This document shows positions 42,517 to 51,599 of a stretch of DNA of 64,000 nt, in pieces. Numbering within the stretch: position 1 is the stretch's first letter; every line of letters starts with the position of its first letter. The notes under the pieces are model-generated. The model did no database searches. It saw nothing but the letters and a program-made list of their open reading frames with translations, and was not told where the DNA came from. The position numbers were made by a program, and so were the translations under genes. This DNA is from Sulfitobacter indolifex. GTDB taxonomy: Bacteria > Pseudomonadota > Alphaproteobacteria > Rhodobacterales > Rhodobacteraceae. Where the stretch lies: NCBI RefSeq assembly GCF_022788655.1, contig NZ_CP084951.1:2542001-2606000 (forward strand). Reading direction: 5' to 3'.

Positions 42517-43448
42517 GCGTGCTGCCCTGCCCGCGCACGGATCGCATCAAGGGTGACGCGGCCCAGCGGGGTGCCATCTTCCTCCACCGGCACCGATGTG
42601 CGTCCGGTCCAGAGACAAGCCGAAAGCGCATCGCGCAGGCTGGCACCTGCGGGCAGTGGATCGCCCTCCGCCGTGCCGTCCTCTACCAACTCCCGTACCG
42701 AGATCAGCGATAACAGCCGCAAGGGCCGCTCTACATCGCCCACCATATTCGCCACAAACTCGGTCGCGGGTTTAGCGATAATTTCCGCCGGTGTGGCGTG
42801 CTGCACCAACTTGCCGCCGTCCATCACCGCCACGCGGTCGCCCAGCCGGATCGCCTCTTCCATGTCATGGGTAACCAACATGATGGTCGAACCCAGCCGC
42901 TGCTGGATACGCCGCAGGTCTTCCTGCGCGCGGGTGCGGATGATCGGATCAAGCGCGCCGAAGGGTTCGTCCATCAACAGCAGATCGGGCCGTGAGGCCA
43001 AGGCCCGCGCCACGCCAACCCGCTGCTGCTGCCCGCCCGAAAGCTCTGCCGGATAGCGGTCGCGGAACTGCGCAGGGTCCATGGAGAAAAGCTCAAGCAG
43101 TTCATCCACCCGCGCGTTGATCTTGTCGCGCGGCCACCCCAGCAGTTGCGGCACCGCGCCGATGTTACGCCCCACCGTGTGATGCGGGAAAAGCCCATGC
43201 CCTTGAATGGCATAGCCAATGCGCCGCCGCAGGATATGCGGCTTGACCGATAGCGTAGACTCGCCGTTGATCCGCACCTCGCCCGAAGTCGGCTCTTCCA
43301 GCCGGTTGATCATTCGCAGCAGTGTCGTCTTGCCTGAGCCGGAGGTGCCGACGATCACCGTGATCGTCCCCGTCTCTACAGTCATTGAAACGGAATCCAC
43401 AGCGCGGATACCCGCGTAGGTCTTGGTGATGCGGTCAATCTCGATCAT
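42513..43448 (-). CDS. yehX: Compatible-solute ABC ATPase, YehX-like
   Basis: Encodes 311 residues (YehX is about 308). Walker A GTSGSGKTT at 34-42, signature LSGGQQQR, Walker B LLLMDEP, and the H-loop TLVTHDMEEA-like segment IMLVTHDMEEAIRLG are intact. The C-terminal 60 residues resemble a CBS-type segment (SACLWTGRTSVPVEEDGTPLG), as in ProV/OpuA proteins that sense ionic strength. Overlaps both permease genes by 4 bases. Confidence 0.9.
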   Translation of the reverse strand: MIEIDRITKTYAGIRAVDSVSMTVETGTITVIVGTSGSGKTTLLRMINRLEEPTSGEVRINGESTLSVKPHILRRRIGYAIQGHGLFPHHTVGRNIGAVPQLLGWPRDKINARVDELLELFSMDPAQFRDRYPAELSGGQQQRVGVARALASRPDLLLMDEPFGALDPIIRTRAQEDLRRIQQRLGSTIMLVTHDMEEAIRLGDRVAVMDGGKLVQHATPAEIIAKPATEFVANMVGDVERPLRLLSLISVRELVEDGTAEGDPLPAGASLRDALSACLWTGRTSVPVEEDGTPLGRVTLDAIRARAGQHA

Positions 43449-44611
43449 GCGCTGTCCTTTGGGGTCTTGCGGGTCAGCTCGACCAATATGTCCATCACGA
43501 TTGCTGCTGAAAGCGCCAGCACCACGGTCGGCAGTGCGCCCAACAAGATCAGGTCAGTCGCGGTTTGGTTCAGCCCCTGAAAGACGAACGTCCCGAAACC
43601 GCCGCCGCCGATCAGCCCGGCGATCACGGCCAGACCGATGTTCTGCACCAAAACGATGCGCAGTCCGGTCAGGATGATCGGCAGGCCCAGCGGCAGTTCC
43701 ACCCGCCACAAGCGTTGCAGTGGCGTCATCCCCATGCCCCGCGCGGCCTCAAGTGCGGCGGGCGGGGCGGAGGCGAGGCCCGCGACCGTGTTGCCGACCA
43801 CGGGCAGCAGCGAATAGAGCACCAGCGCCAAAAACGCCGGGGCAAAGCCGATGCCGGCAATGCCAAGCGCCCGCGCGCCCGGCAGGTTGGCCCCCACCCA
43901 GCCAAGGATCGGGATCATCATACCGAACATCGCGAGCGACGGAATGGTTTGCAGAAAGCTCAGCACTGGCAGCGTGGCGCCGCGCAGGCTGGCGAGGCGG
44001 TGGCAAAGTACGCCCAGCGGAAAGCCGATCACCGCCGCAGCCGCGAGCGAGCCGAAGGCCAAGCCGAGATGGCGGATGAACTCCCGCCCGAAGGCATCCG
44101 CGCGGCTGGCGTATTCCTGCATGACCGACAGGTCCGACAGCGCCCCCGACCACAGTATCACCCCCAACACCGCAAGCACCGCCGCCAGCACGCCGCCACG
44201 CATCAGCGGCCCTGGTGCCATCGCGGCCAGCGCATCGGCTATGAGCAGCATGAAGACAATGAGCAGGCACCAAAACCCAACGGAGGGCGACACACGCGCG
44301 TATTCACCAGCCTCAACCAGCAGACCAGACGCGCCTTGGGTGAGCAGCCAAAGCAGCCCGCCCAAACCCAAAATCGCACCGCCAATACGCAGCCCGTTTC
44401 GGCCCGCAGGCAGACCCATGACAAGCCCTGCACCAATCGCGGCAAGGCCGGGCAGCACCACCGGCAAGCTGGCCACGCGCCATGCCATCACCCCCTCGCC
44501 CGCAACGATGCGGTTGGCGGCCAGCGTCATGAAAGGGGTTAACAGCGCCGCCGCGCCCAGCACGGCGAACAAAAGCCCCGGCGCAGAAAAGCTTGCGCCG
44601 GGGCCGGTCAA
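43445..44611 (-). CDS. yehY: Compatible-solute ABC permease, YehY-like
   Basis: Encodes 388 residues (YehY is about 385), larger than typical OpuBB permeases because of about four extra N-terminal membrane helices (first 145 residues). The C-terminal half has the BPD_transp fold with the EAA loop (APPAALEAARGMGMTPLQRLWRVELPLGLPIILTGLR). It pairs with the smaller permease at 41782. Overlaps yehX by 4 bases. Confidence 0.87.
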   Translation of the reverse strand: MTGPGASFSAPGLLFAVLGAAALLTPFMTLAANRIVAGEGVMAWRVASLPVVLPGLAAIGAGLVMGLPAGRNGLRIGGAILGLGGLLWLLTQGASGLLVEAGEYARVSPSVGFWCLLIVFMLLIADALAAMAPGPLMRGGVLAAVLAVLGVILWSGALSDLSVMQEYASRADAFGREFIRHLGLAFGSLAAAAVIGFPLGVLCHRLASLRGATLPVLSFLQTIPSLAMFGMMIPILGWVGANLPGARALGIAGIGFAPAFLALVLYSLLPVVGNTVAGLASAPPAALEAARGMGMTPLQRLWRVELPLGLPIILTGLRIVLVQNIGLAVIAGLIGGGGFGTFVFQGLNQTATDLILLGALPTVVLALSAAIVMDILVELTRKTPKDSA

Positions 44612-44628
44612 TGTCCGCGTGGCGGAGA

Positions 44629-45543
44629 TCAGTCCAGCACCCCGGCTTCGGTCAGATAATCACGTGCCACGGCCTCAGCCGGTTCACCACCAACCTGAAT
44701 GCGACCGTTCAGCTTTTGCAGCGTTGCCATATCAAGCCCGGCAAAAATCGGGTTCAGCACCTCGGCGATCTGGGGGTATTCCTCCAACACCTCGGCGCGC
44801 ACGATGGGCGCGGGTTCATAGACCGGCTGCACGCCTTTGTCGTCCTCCATCACCACAAGGCCCGTGGCACCAACGCCGCCGTCGGTGCCATAGACCATCG
44901 CCGCATTGACCCCGGACGTGCCGCGCGCTGCGGCTTGAATGGTCGCCGCCGTATCACCGCCCGACAGGATTACGGTCTGATCTTGCGAAAGCTCAAAGCC
45001 ATAGGTCTCCTGCATCGCGGGCAGCACGGCGGGAGAAGAGACAAATTCGGTCGAGGCGGCGAGTTTCACCGCACCACCCTCGGCCACCCACGCGCCGAAA
45101 TCGGACATGGTGGTAAGGTTATTTTCCTCGGCCAGTGGGCCGGTCACGGCAATCGCCCAAGTATTGTTGGCAGGCGCGGAATCGAGCCATGTGATCTTGT
45201 TCTCACCGCCATCCAATTCCTTGGCGCGGGCGTGCGCTTTGGCGGCATCTTTCCACACATCGCTTTCCGCTTCGTTAAAGAAGAAGGCCGCGTTGCCGGT
45301 GTATTCGGGGTAAATATCGATCTGATCCGACAGGATCGCCTCGCGCACGACCTGCGTGCCGCCCAATTGCAAGCGGCGCTCGACGGGAAGGCCGGCATCT
45401 TCAAGCGCCAGTGCGATGACGTTGCCCAACAGGCCGCCCTCGGTGTCGATTTTGGAGGAAACGGTGATCTCGGCCGAAGCGGCAGAAGCCAAGGCTGCGG
45501 CGATGCCAGTAGCGGCGGCGGTAGAGAAAATACGGGTACCCAT
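44629..45543 (-). CDS. osmF: Compatible-solute binding protein, OsmF/YehZ-like
   Basis: Encodes 304 residues from the ATG at 45543 (AAGGAGTCCACTTCCC ahead; a 29-codon upstream extension was rejected). Signal peptide ends near ALASAASA. The OpuAC-type fold shows VSSKIDTEGGLLGNVIALALEDAG and QIDIYPEYTGNA, the latter a hallmark of the OsmX/OpuBC group. First gene of the osmF operon, likely induced by osmotic stress. Ligand (glycine betaine, choline or similar) inferred from the family. Confidence 0.87.
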   Translation of the reverse strand: MGTRIFSTAAATGIAAALASAASAEITVSSKIDTEGGLLGNVIALALEDAGLPVERRLQLGGTQVVREAILSDQIDIYPEYTGNAAFFFNEAESDVWKDAAKAHARAKELDGGENKITWLDSAPANNTWAIAVTGPLAEENNLTTMSDFGAWVAEGGAVKLAASTEFVSSPAVLPAMQETYGFELSQDQTVILSGGDTAATIQAAARGTSGVNAAMVYGTDGGVGATGLVVMEDDKGVQPVYEPAPIVRAEVLEEYPQIAEVLNPIFAGLDMATLQKLNGRIQVGGEPAEAVARDYLTEAGVLD

Positions 45544-45682
45544 GGGAAGTGGACTCCTTGAAAGCAATGACCAGACACAACAACGCGCCGTTTGAAAACC
45601 GTAAGGTAGCGGGCAAATCTGGGAAACCAAGGATGGATTGCAGGACGGTGTGCGTTTTTACGATCATCTTAGCGCCACGACG

Positions 45683-45715
45683 AAGGGCGCCCCGGCAGAC
45701 CGGAAGCGCCCCTTT
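45683..45715. terminator. Hairpin after the first RND pump gene
   Basis: GGGCGC (45685-45690) pairs with GCGCCC (45706-45711), enclosing an inner CCGG-CAGA-CCGG hairpin. It lies 18 bases after the RND gene stop (reverse strand). There is only a short T stretch, so termination strength is uncertain. The rest of the 45544-45732 gap should contain the osmF promoter. Confidence 0.5.
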
Positions 45716-45732
45716 AGTCGAAATTGCGCTGC

Positions 45733-48700
45733 CTAGACGGTGCGCGCAGCCTCTGCTTCGCGCGCAGCGCTGCGCTTGAAGAAGATGAAGTAGAGCACCG
45801 GCGCTGCGATCAGGGTCAGCACTGAGGCAAAAGCCAGCCCACCCATGATCGTCGCCGCCATCGACTGAAAGAACGCATCAGACAAGAGCGGCAGCATCCC
45901 CAGAATGGTCGTCGCCGCAGCCAAGAAAACCGGACGCAAACGCGAGGTCGATGCGGTGATGATGGCCTCTTTTAAGTCCAGCGTCGGGTCCGCAGCGCGG
46001 GTAAGGTCGATCTCTTCGACCAACACGATGCCGTTCTTGATCAACATCCCCGACAGCGACAACAGCCCCAAAAGCGCTGTGAAGGTGAAGGGCAACCCCG
46101 CCCCCAAAAGCGCCAGACTGACCCCGTTAACCGCCATCGGCACCAAGAGCCAGATGATGATCGGCTGTTTCAGCGCGTTGAACAAAAGGACCGAAATCAG
46201 CACCATGATGATGAGACTGAGAGGCAGCTGCTTACCCAAAGCGGCCTGCGCCTCGCCCGCGCTTTCCAACTCGCCGCCCCATTCCATGGCATAGCCTTCG
46301 GGGATCTCCATCGCTTCAATGGTTTCCTGCACCTCGGCCTGCACCTGCGCCGCCGTCACACCGCGTGGGATATCGGCCCCCACGGTGATCACATCGGCTC
46401 GGTCGCGGCGGTAAAGCAGCGTGTCCTGCGGCTCGAACCTGAAACCGTCGATCACCTGCTCCATCGGGATCAGCGCATTGGTGTTTTGCGCATAGATCAC
46501 ATGATCGGTCAGCGCCAAATCGGCATCCTGCGGGGCGCGGATCACGATGGGGATCTGGCGGTCCCGCTCGCGGAATGTCCCGCCGCTGGTGCCTTCGGTG
46601 GCAAACTGCAACGTCTCCGTAATCTCGGTCCTTGAAATGCCCGCGTCCTGCGCGCGCTCCTCGGCATAGATCGGTCGCAGCACCAATTCACGCTCACGCC
46701 AATCCTGGCGCGGCGTGATGATATTGTCCGACGCCGCCTGCATCCGCGACATGGCCTCATCGGCCAGATCACGCAGCACATTCGGATCCCGGCCCGAGAA
46801 GCGCACCTCAATCGGTGCGCCGCCCCCCGGCCCAAAGGCGAGACGTTTGGCCCGGAACTCCCCTTGGGGGACCGCATCAACTGCGAATTCTTCCAGCGCG
46901 TTCATCTCGTCTTGGATCACCTCCAGCGCAGAGACACGGACGATCAGATGGCCATAGCTGGGGTTGGGGTCTTCGGCCTGATAGGTCAGCATGAAGCGCG
47001 CCGCCCCCTGCCCTGCGTAGGATGTCACGTTCTCAACATTGTCACGCGCCACCAGCCAATCTTCGAGCACGGCCAGATCGTTGGAGGTCTGGTGGATCGA
47101 AGAGCCTTGCGGCAGCTTGTAGTGCACGAAATAGAGCGGCGTGTTGCTGTCAGGAAAAAACTGCTGCTTGATCTGCCCAAACAGCGCATAGCAAACAACC
47201 GTGCCCGCGATAAGCGCCGCAACCACCAACCAACGCAGCTTGAGCGACGCGCGCAGCACGGCGGCATACCCTTTAAAGATCGCCCCGTCATAGCCGCCAA
47301 CACCGCCCTCGGCCCCGCGTTTAAAGAAGTAGTGCCCCAAAAGCGGCGTCGCGGTAATCGCCAGCACCCAAGACAGCAGCAAGGAAATCCCGATCACCGC
47401 AAAAAGCGAGAAGAGGAATTCGCCCGTCGCGTCAGGGCTTAGCCCGATCCCGGCAAAGGCCATGATCCCGATGACCGTTGCCCCTAGAAGCGGGATTTGT
47501 GTCTTGCTTGCCGCCTCCGTCGCCGCATCGCGAGAGCTTTTGCCCTGCTGCATGGAGATCTGCATCCCCTCAGCCACAACGATCGCGTTATCGACCAGCA
47601 TCCCCATCGCGATGATCAGCGCCCCGAGCGAGATACGCTCCATCTCAATCGCGCCAAGTGCCATAAAAAATAGCGTGCCCACCACCGTCAGCAACAGTGT
47701 AGAACCCACAACAACCGCCGCGCGCCAGCCCATAAAGACGGCCAGCACAGCGACCACGATCGCAACCGACATGGCAAGGTTCACCAAAAAGGCGTTCGAC
47801 GCCTCTTCGACCACCGTGTGCTGGCGGTAGATGGATTCAATCGAGATACCCAAAGGCAGTGTTTTACGCAGCTGCGCGAGCTTGTCATCAACGCGTTTAC
47901 CGATATCGACGATATTCTCGGTCGCGATCCCGGCGACGCCGAGGGTAAAGGCGTCTTGGCCATTGTGGCGGATCACAAGGTCAGGGTCGGCTTCGCGGGT
48001 GCGGTAAATATTGGTCACATCGGCAAGGTTAATCACCTGCCCACTGACACCGACCGACAGCGCGGCAATCTCAGATACGCTGTCAGACCCTTCGGGCCGC
48101 TGGATCAGCCTGCGCCCCTCGTCGCCCTGAATGACACCTCCATCGACAATCTCGTTGGCGCTGGACACCGCACCGACAATCGCCGTGGGCGGAATGCCGA
48201 GCGTGGTGCTAAGCGCGAGCTGAGGCTCTACATAGATCACCTCGTTCGGCACGCCCGAAAGCGCCACATCCGACACGCCATCAACCAGCAGCAGTTCACG
48301 CCGCAGGTAGCTGGACAGCTCATTCACCTCTGCGTCCGAATAGCCCTTGGCCGTCACGGCATAGTAAATCCCGTAAACATCACCGAAACCGTCGTTCACA
48401 TAGGGCCGCGACGCCCCGCTGGGCATGGCGGCCTCGTTCACGCGGTTGCGCAATTTGGTCCAGATTTCCGGCAGTTCGGACCCGTCGAACGTGTCCTGCA
48501 TGTTGACGGTGATCCACGACAGACCGGGCTGGTTCATGGATTCGATGTCCTTAATCTCGGACATCTTTTGGATTTGCGATTCCAGCGGTTCAGTGACCTC
48601 TAGCGCCACCTCTTCGGCAGAGGCGCCGGGGTATTGGGTGACGACCACCGCTGTTTTGATGGTGAAGGCCGGATCTTCTAGTCGGCCAAGGGTCGCGAAA

Positions 48701-48783
48701 CCCCAGATACCGCCCAAAAGACAGATCAGCATGATGATCCAAGTATAGACGGGGCGGTTGATGGACAGGCGTGCGATATCCAT
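45733..48783 (-). CDS. RND efflux pump inner-membrane transporter
   Basis: Encodes 1016 residues from the ATG at 48783, with the AcrB/HAE-type duplicated fold: helix at the N terminus (YTWIIMLICLLGGIWG), two large periplasmic loops, and 12 membrane helices in all. The relay-helix region IAMGMLVDNAIVVAEGM contains the charged Asp of TM4. Overall it resembles the less-studied HAE group with a fixed EEVALEVTEPLESQIQ start. No TolC-type gene is adjacent. Works with the fusion protein at 48788, 4 bases upstream. Confidence 0.92.
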   Translation of the reverse strand: MDIARLSINRPVYTWIIMLICLLGGIWGFATLGRLEDPAFTIKTAVVVTQYPGASAEEVALEVTEPLESQIQKMSEIKDIESMNQPGLSWITVNMQDTFDGSELPEIWTKLRNRVNEAAMPSGASRPYVNDGFGDVYGIYYAVTAKGYSDAEVNELSSYLRRELLLVDGVSDVALSGVPNEVIYVEPQLALSTTLGIPPTAIVGAVSSANEIVDGGVIQGDEGRRLIQRPEGSDSVSEIAALSVGVSGQVINLADVTNIYRTREADPDLVIRHNGQDAFTLGVAGIATENIVDIGKRVDDKLAQLRKTLPLGISIESIYRQHTVVEEASNAFLVNLAMSVAIVVAVLAVFMGWRAAVVVGSTLLLTVVGTLFFMALGAIEMERISLGALIIAMGMLVDNAIVVAEGMQISMQQGKSSRDAATEAASKTQIPLLGATVIGIMAFAGIGLSPDATGEFLFSLFAVIGISLLLSWVLAITATPLLGHYFFKRGAEGGVGGYDGAIFKGYAAVLRASLKLRWLVVAALIAGTVVCYALFGQIKQQFFPDSNTPLYFVHYKLPQGSSIHQTSNDLAVLEDWLVARDNVENVTSYAGQGAARFMLTYQAEDPNPSYGHLIVRVSALEVIQDEMNALEEFAVDAVPQGEFRAKRLAFGPGGGAPIEVRFSGRDPNVLRDLADEAMSRMQAASDNIITPRQDWRERELVLRPIYAEERAQDAGISRTEITETLQFATEGTSGGTFRERDRQIPIVIRAPQDADLALTDHVIYAQNTNALIPMEQVIDGFRFEPQDTLLYRRDRADVITVGADIPRGVTAAQVQAEVQETIEAMEIPEGYAMEWGGELESAGEAQAALGKQLPLSLIIMVLISVLLFNALKQPIIIWLLVPMAVNGVSLALLGAGLPFTFTALLGLLSLSGMLIKNGIVLVEEIDLTRAADPTLDLKEAIITASTSRLRPVFLAAATTILGMLPLLSDAFFQSMAATIMGGLAFASVLTLIAAPVLYFIFFKRSAAREAEAARTV

Positions 48784-48787
48784 GGGC

Positions 48788-49864
48788 TTAGTCTCCGAAG
48801 CCAACGAAGCGGCGCACAGCGGCACCATCTTCAAGCTGGCTCGCGCCACTCACCACGATCTCTTGCCCGTCCGACAGGCCCGCATTGACCGTGACATCGC
48901 CCCGCGCAGTGGGGGTGATTTCAACCTCGGTGCGGGTGACCGTCCCCTCACGCGCGCCGGTGGGATCAAAGACCATGACATAGGTGCCGCGATCATTGCC
49001 CACGACGATGGCGGAATCCGGGACAATGATGCTTTGCCCGCCGATGTTCAGTGTCGCGCGGACCTCAACCGAGGCACCGGGCAGGGGAACGAAGTCTTGC
49101 GGCAAATCCGCGCCAAGGGTGATGTTATAGGTCTGCCCAATATCCGCGGTTTCGGCGTTATACTCACGGATCGCCATCGGGTAGCTTTCCGAATTGGCCG
49201 GGAATTTTGCCACGAACCGCACGTTGGGATCCCGCCCCGCGCGCAGAAACAGCGTTTCTGGTACGTCAATCTCAACCCTTAGTTCAGACATATCATGCAG
49301 GCGCACCACTGGCGTGCCGGCGCTGACAGTTGAGTAATTGGGCACCAACCGCGAAGCCACGATGGCGTCAAAGGGCGCATGCAGGGTGGCGCTTTCAAGA
49401 TCGCGCTCGGCGTTGCGCACGGCGATGTCATTCACGGTCACGGCGGTTTCGGCGTCTTGCAGATTAACCTCCGCCACCGAAGACCCGGCAAGTTTTTGGT
49501 AACGCTCCATCGTGCGGCGGGCCTGCGCGTCATTCGCCTGCGCTTGTTCTAACGCCAGCTCAAACGGCTCTAGGTCCATCCGGGCCACGACTGTGTCCTC
49601 GCTGACCGTGGTCCCCTCTTCTAGAGAGAACTCCTCGATCTGTCCGCCGACTTGGAAGGCAAGATCCACGGTTTCACGTGCAACCACCTTGCCAAAGAAC
49701 ACGCGCTCCATCTCGGCATTGCTGACCTTTACCGTTTCCAGCTTTACCACTGGCACTTCGGCGGCGGCGATTGACCCGGCCACCCCGGCTGCCAAGGTGA
49801 GTGCAAACCCCAATAGCCGCCCCGCGCCTGCGCCGCGCGTCGTCTCAACAAGCCACTTGGCCAT
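48788..49864 (-). CDS. RND efflux periplasmic adaptor (membrane fusion protein)
   Basis: Encodes 358 residues with an N-terminal signal (RLLGFALTLAAGVAGSIAAAE), a barrel-sandwich hybrid domain (VDLAFQVGGQIEEFSLEEGTTV, LHAPFDAIVASRLV), a helical hairpin (about 100-150) and a beta-barrel domain. No lipobox. It links the RND pump to an outer-membrane channel. Second gene of tetR-MFP-RND; starts 2 bases after the regulator stop. Confidence 0.9.
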   Translation of the reverse strand: MAKWLVETTRGAGAGRLLGFALTLAAGVAGSIAAAEVPVVKLETVKVSNAEMERVFFGKVVARETVDLAFQVGGQIEEFSLEEGTTVSEDTVVARMDLEPFELALEQAQANDAQARRTMERYQKLAGSSVAEVNLQDAETAVTVNDIAVRNAERDLESATLHAPFDAIVASRLVPNYSTVSAGTPVVRLHDMSELRVEIDVPETLFLRAGRDPNVRFVAKFPANSESYPMAIREYNAETADIGQTYNITLGADLPQDFVPLPGASVEVRATLNIGGQSIIVPDSAIVVGNDRGTYVMVFDPTGAREGTVTRTEVEITPTARGDVTVNAGLSDGQEIVVSGASQLEDGAAVRRFVGFGD

Positions 49865-49866
49865 GG

Positions 49867-50457
49867 TCAGTCTTCCTTATGTGTAGCATCCGGCACAGGC
49901 CCAAGGGCGGCGGTCAGACAAAGTTGTTTGAGGGTGCGCAACTGCGCGATAAAATGTGCGCGGTCCTGCGCGTGCATTCCGGCGGCCTTGGCGGCACGTT
50001 GAAGGCAATCGGCAAGGGCATCAACAGTCATGCCAGCGCGGTTAATGGGGGTCTCATAGGGGGTCAGCACCTCAGCAATGACGGCGCGGAAACGCCCCGC
50101 GGAACATTGCAGCGCCTCTTGGCTGACTGCATTGACCCCGGCGATAAAATCCTGCGCATTGGGCATCGCCTGCATCGTGTCGTAGCCCCGCACCACCATC
50201 CGATCAAAGATCAGATCAAGCTGGGCCGCCAGGTCGGGCGCATTGGGCAACTCTTCGGCGATCTTTTCGAGCGCCAGTTCGGTATAGCGCCCGATCAGCC
50301 CACGCAGGATGTCGTCCTTGTTGCGAAACCGATTGTAGAGGGTTTGGCGCGAGACACCGGCCTCTTCGCAGAGGTCAACCATGCTGGTGCGCTTGACCCC
50401 ATAGCGGGAAAAGACATGCAACGCAGCGTCGAGCACGGTCTTCTCAAGTTCGGTCAT
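49867..50457 (-). CDS. TetR-family regulator of the RND pump
   Basis: Encodes 196 residues from the ATG at 50457 (AAGGATTCCCC before it; a longer frame rejected). The N-terminal helix-turn-helix TVLDAALHVFSRYGVKRTSMVDLCEEAGVSRQTLYNRFRNKDDILRGL is standard TetR, followed by a helical ligand domain. First gene of the operon, so it probably represses itself and the pump and is released by a pump substrate. An inverted repeat at 50488-50513 is the likely operator. Confidence 0.92.
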   Translation of the reverse strand: MTELEKTVLDAALHVFSRYGVKRTSMVDLCEEAGVSRQTLYNRFRNKDDILRGLIGRYTELALEKIAEELPNAPDLAAQLDLIFDRMVVRGYDTMQAMPNAQDFIAGVNAVSQEALQCSAGRFRAVIAEVLTPYETPINRAGMTVDALADCLQRAAKAAGMHAQDRAHFIAQLRTLKQLCLTAALGPVPDATHKED

Positions 50458-50487
50458 GGGGAATCCTTGGCACTGTTCGAGCTGCAA

Positions 50488-50513
50488 TTGGACATTTTGA
50501 CCCAATATGTCAA
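50488..50513 (-). promoter_or_regulatory. Candidate TetR operator
   Basis: TTGAC (50497-50501) and GTCAA (50509-50513) form a 17-bp inverted repeat, extended by a second GACAT/ATGTC pairing (50491-50511). It lies 31-56 bases upstream of the tetR start and includes a TTGACA that could be the -35 on the reverse strand. Confidence 0.5.
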
Positions 50514-50577
50514 CCTGTAAACGCCAAGCCATGCGACCCACGCAGATCACAATTCCGTTTTGCAGATAGGCACACGA

Positions 50578-51489
50578 TCAGGGCGTCGAAATGAGGCTTC
50601 CAAGATAGAGCGTGAGTGGCAGAGTAAAGAAGCTCAGCAACGTCTGGGTGGTGATAATCGCCGCCATCAAGGGCGCATCGCCGCGCATTTCCCGCGCCAG
50701 CGTATAGCTGGCCACCCCAGTTGGCAGCGCCGCAAAGATCAACGCGATTTGCAGGGTCAGCGGCGCGGGGTTCAGGGCCAGCGCCGCCAGTAAGACCGCC
50801 AGCGGGTTCACCAGATGCTTACCAACGATCGACAGGGCGATGACCGATACAGACCCCGAGAGCCCACGCAGCCGGAGATTAGCCCCAACGCAAAGCAACA
50901 TGATCGGCAGGGCCGCATCGCCCAAGATACGCGCGCTTTCGTGCAAGACGGGCACTTCGTGCAAGCCTGCGAAGTTGAAAAGCACGCCAGCGAGGATGCC
51001 AAGGATCAAAGGGTTCTTAACCAACCCTTTAAGGATAGATTTCCCACCCCCGCCCAACTGCCGGGTCATCAGCGTCACCACCGTCACATTCACCACCGGC
51101 ACCAGCAACGCGGAGCCCAGCACCGCGATCTGTAGCCCTGCCGTGCCAAAGACAGCTTCGGCAATCGCAAGGCCAATGAATGTGTTAAACCGCGCGCTGC
51201 CCTGCATCAGCGAACTGCCCTGCGGCGCGGCATACCGTCGGCCAAAAAGCCAGCCGCAGAAGATCGCCGCAAAGAAGCCCGCATAGAGCAGAAGGGCATA
51301 ATCGCCCAAGCCACCGCTGAGGTCCGCCGCCGAGATTTTGGCGAAGAACAGCGCCGGCATCAGCACCCAGTAGACCAACCGGTCATTCAGGTTCCAGAAT
51401 TTGGTCGACGGGATGCCGCCCCGTCGCAGGCCGTAGCCCATCAGGATCAGCGCAAAGACCGGCGCGATCGCCAGAAAGATAGTGAACAT
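50578..51489 (-). CDS. AEC-family (auxin efflux carrier) transporter
   Basis: Encodes 303 residues with about ten hydrophobic helices and the AEC pattern (APVFALILMGYGLRRGGI at the start, LSFFTLPLTLYLGSLI at the end, plus PVNPLAVLLAALAL-like centre). Bacterial members export or import organic acids such as malate or malonate. The substrate cannot be read from the sequence. Single gene, 110 bases from the TRAP permease stop. Confidence 0.85.
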   Translation of the reverse strand: MFTIFLAIAPVFALILMGYGLRRGGIPSTKFWNLNDRLVYWVLMPALFFAKISAADLSGGLGDYALLLYAGFFAAIFCGWLFGRRYAAPQGSSLMQGSARFNTFIGLAIAEAVFGTAGLQIAVLGSALLVPVVNVTVVTLMTRQLGGGGKSILKGLVKNPLILGILAGVLFNFAGLHEVPVLHESARILGDAALPIMLLCVGANLRLRGLSGSVSVIALSIVGKHLVNPLAVLLAALALNPAPLTLQIALIFAALPTGVASYTLAREMRGDAPLMAAIITTQTLLSFFTLPLTLYLGSLISTP

Positions 51490-51571
51490 ATTAACCGCCC
51501 GGAAGGATCGCTCGGACCCTAGGCGGCGCTTGGAGCGGATGCAACAGAGGCCGCTGCCTCAATTAAAGGCA

Positions 51572-51593
51572 CCCCGGCCCCGAAGGGCCGGGG
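51572..51593 (-). terminator. Terminator of the TAXI-TRAP operon
   Basis: Perfect 9-bp stem CCCCGGCCC (51572-51580) with GGGCCGGGG (51585-51593), 4-base CGAA loop, 6 bases after the TRAP permease stop. On the reverse strand no long T-run follows. Confidence 0.65.
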
Positions 51594-51599
51594 CTTGGA

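Noticed and set aside
43565..44542. Forward open frame of 325 codons opposite the YehY-like permease
   Set aside because: Gln/Arg/His-rich antisense shadow; the reverse strand has a coherent four-gene ABC operon.
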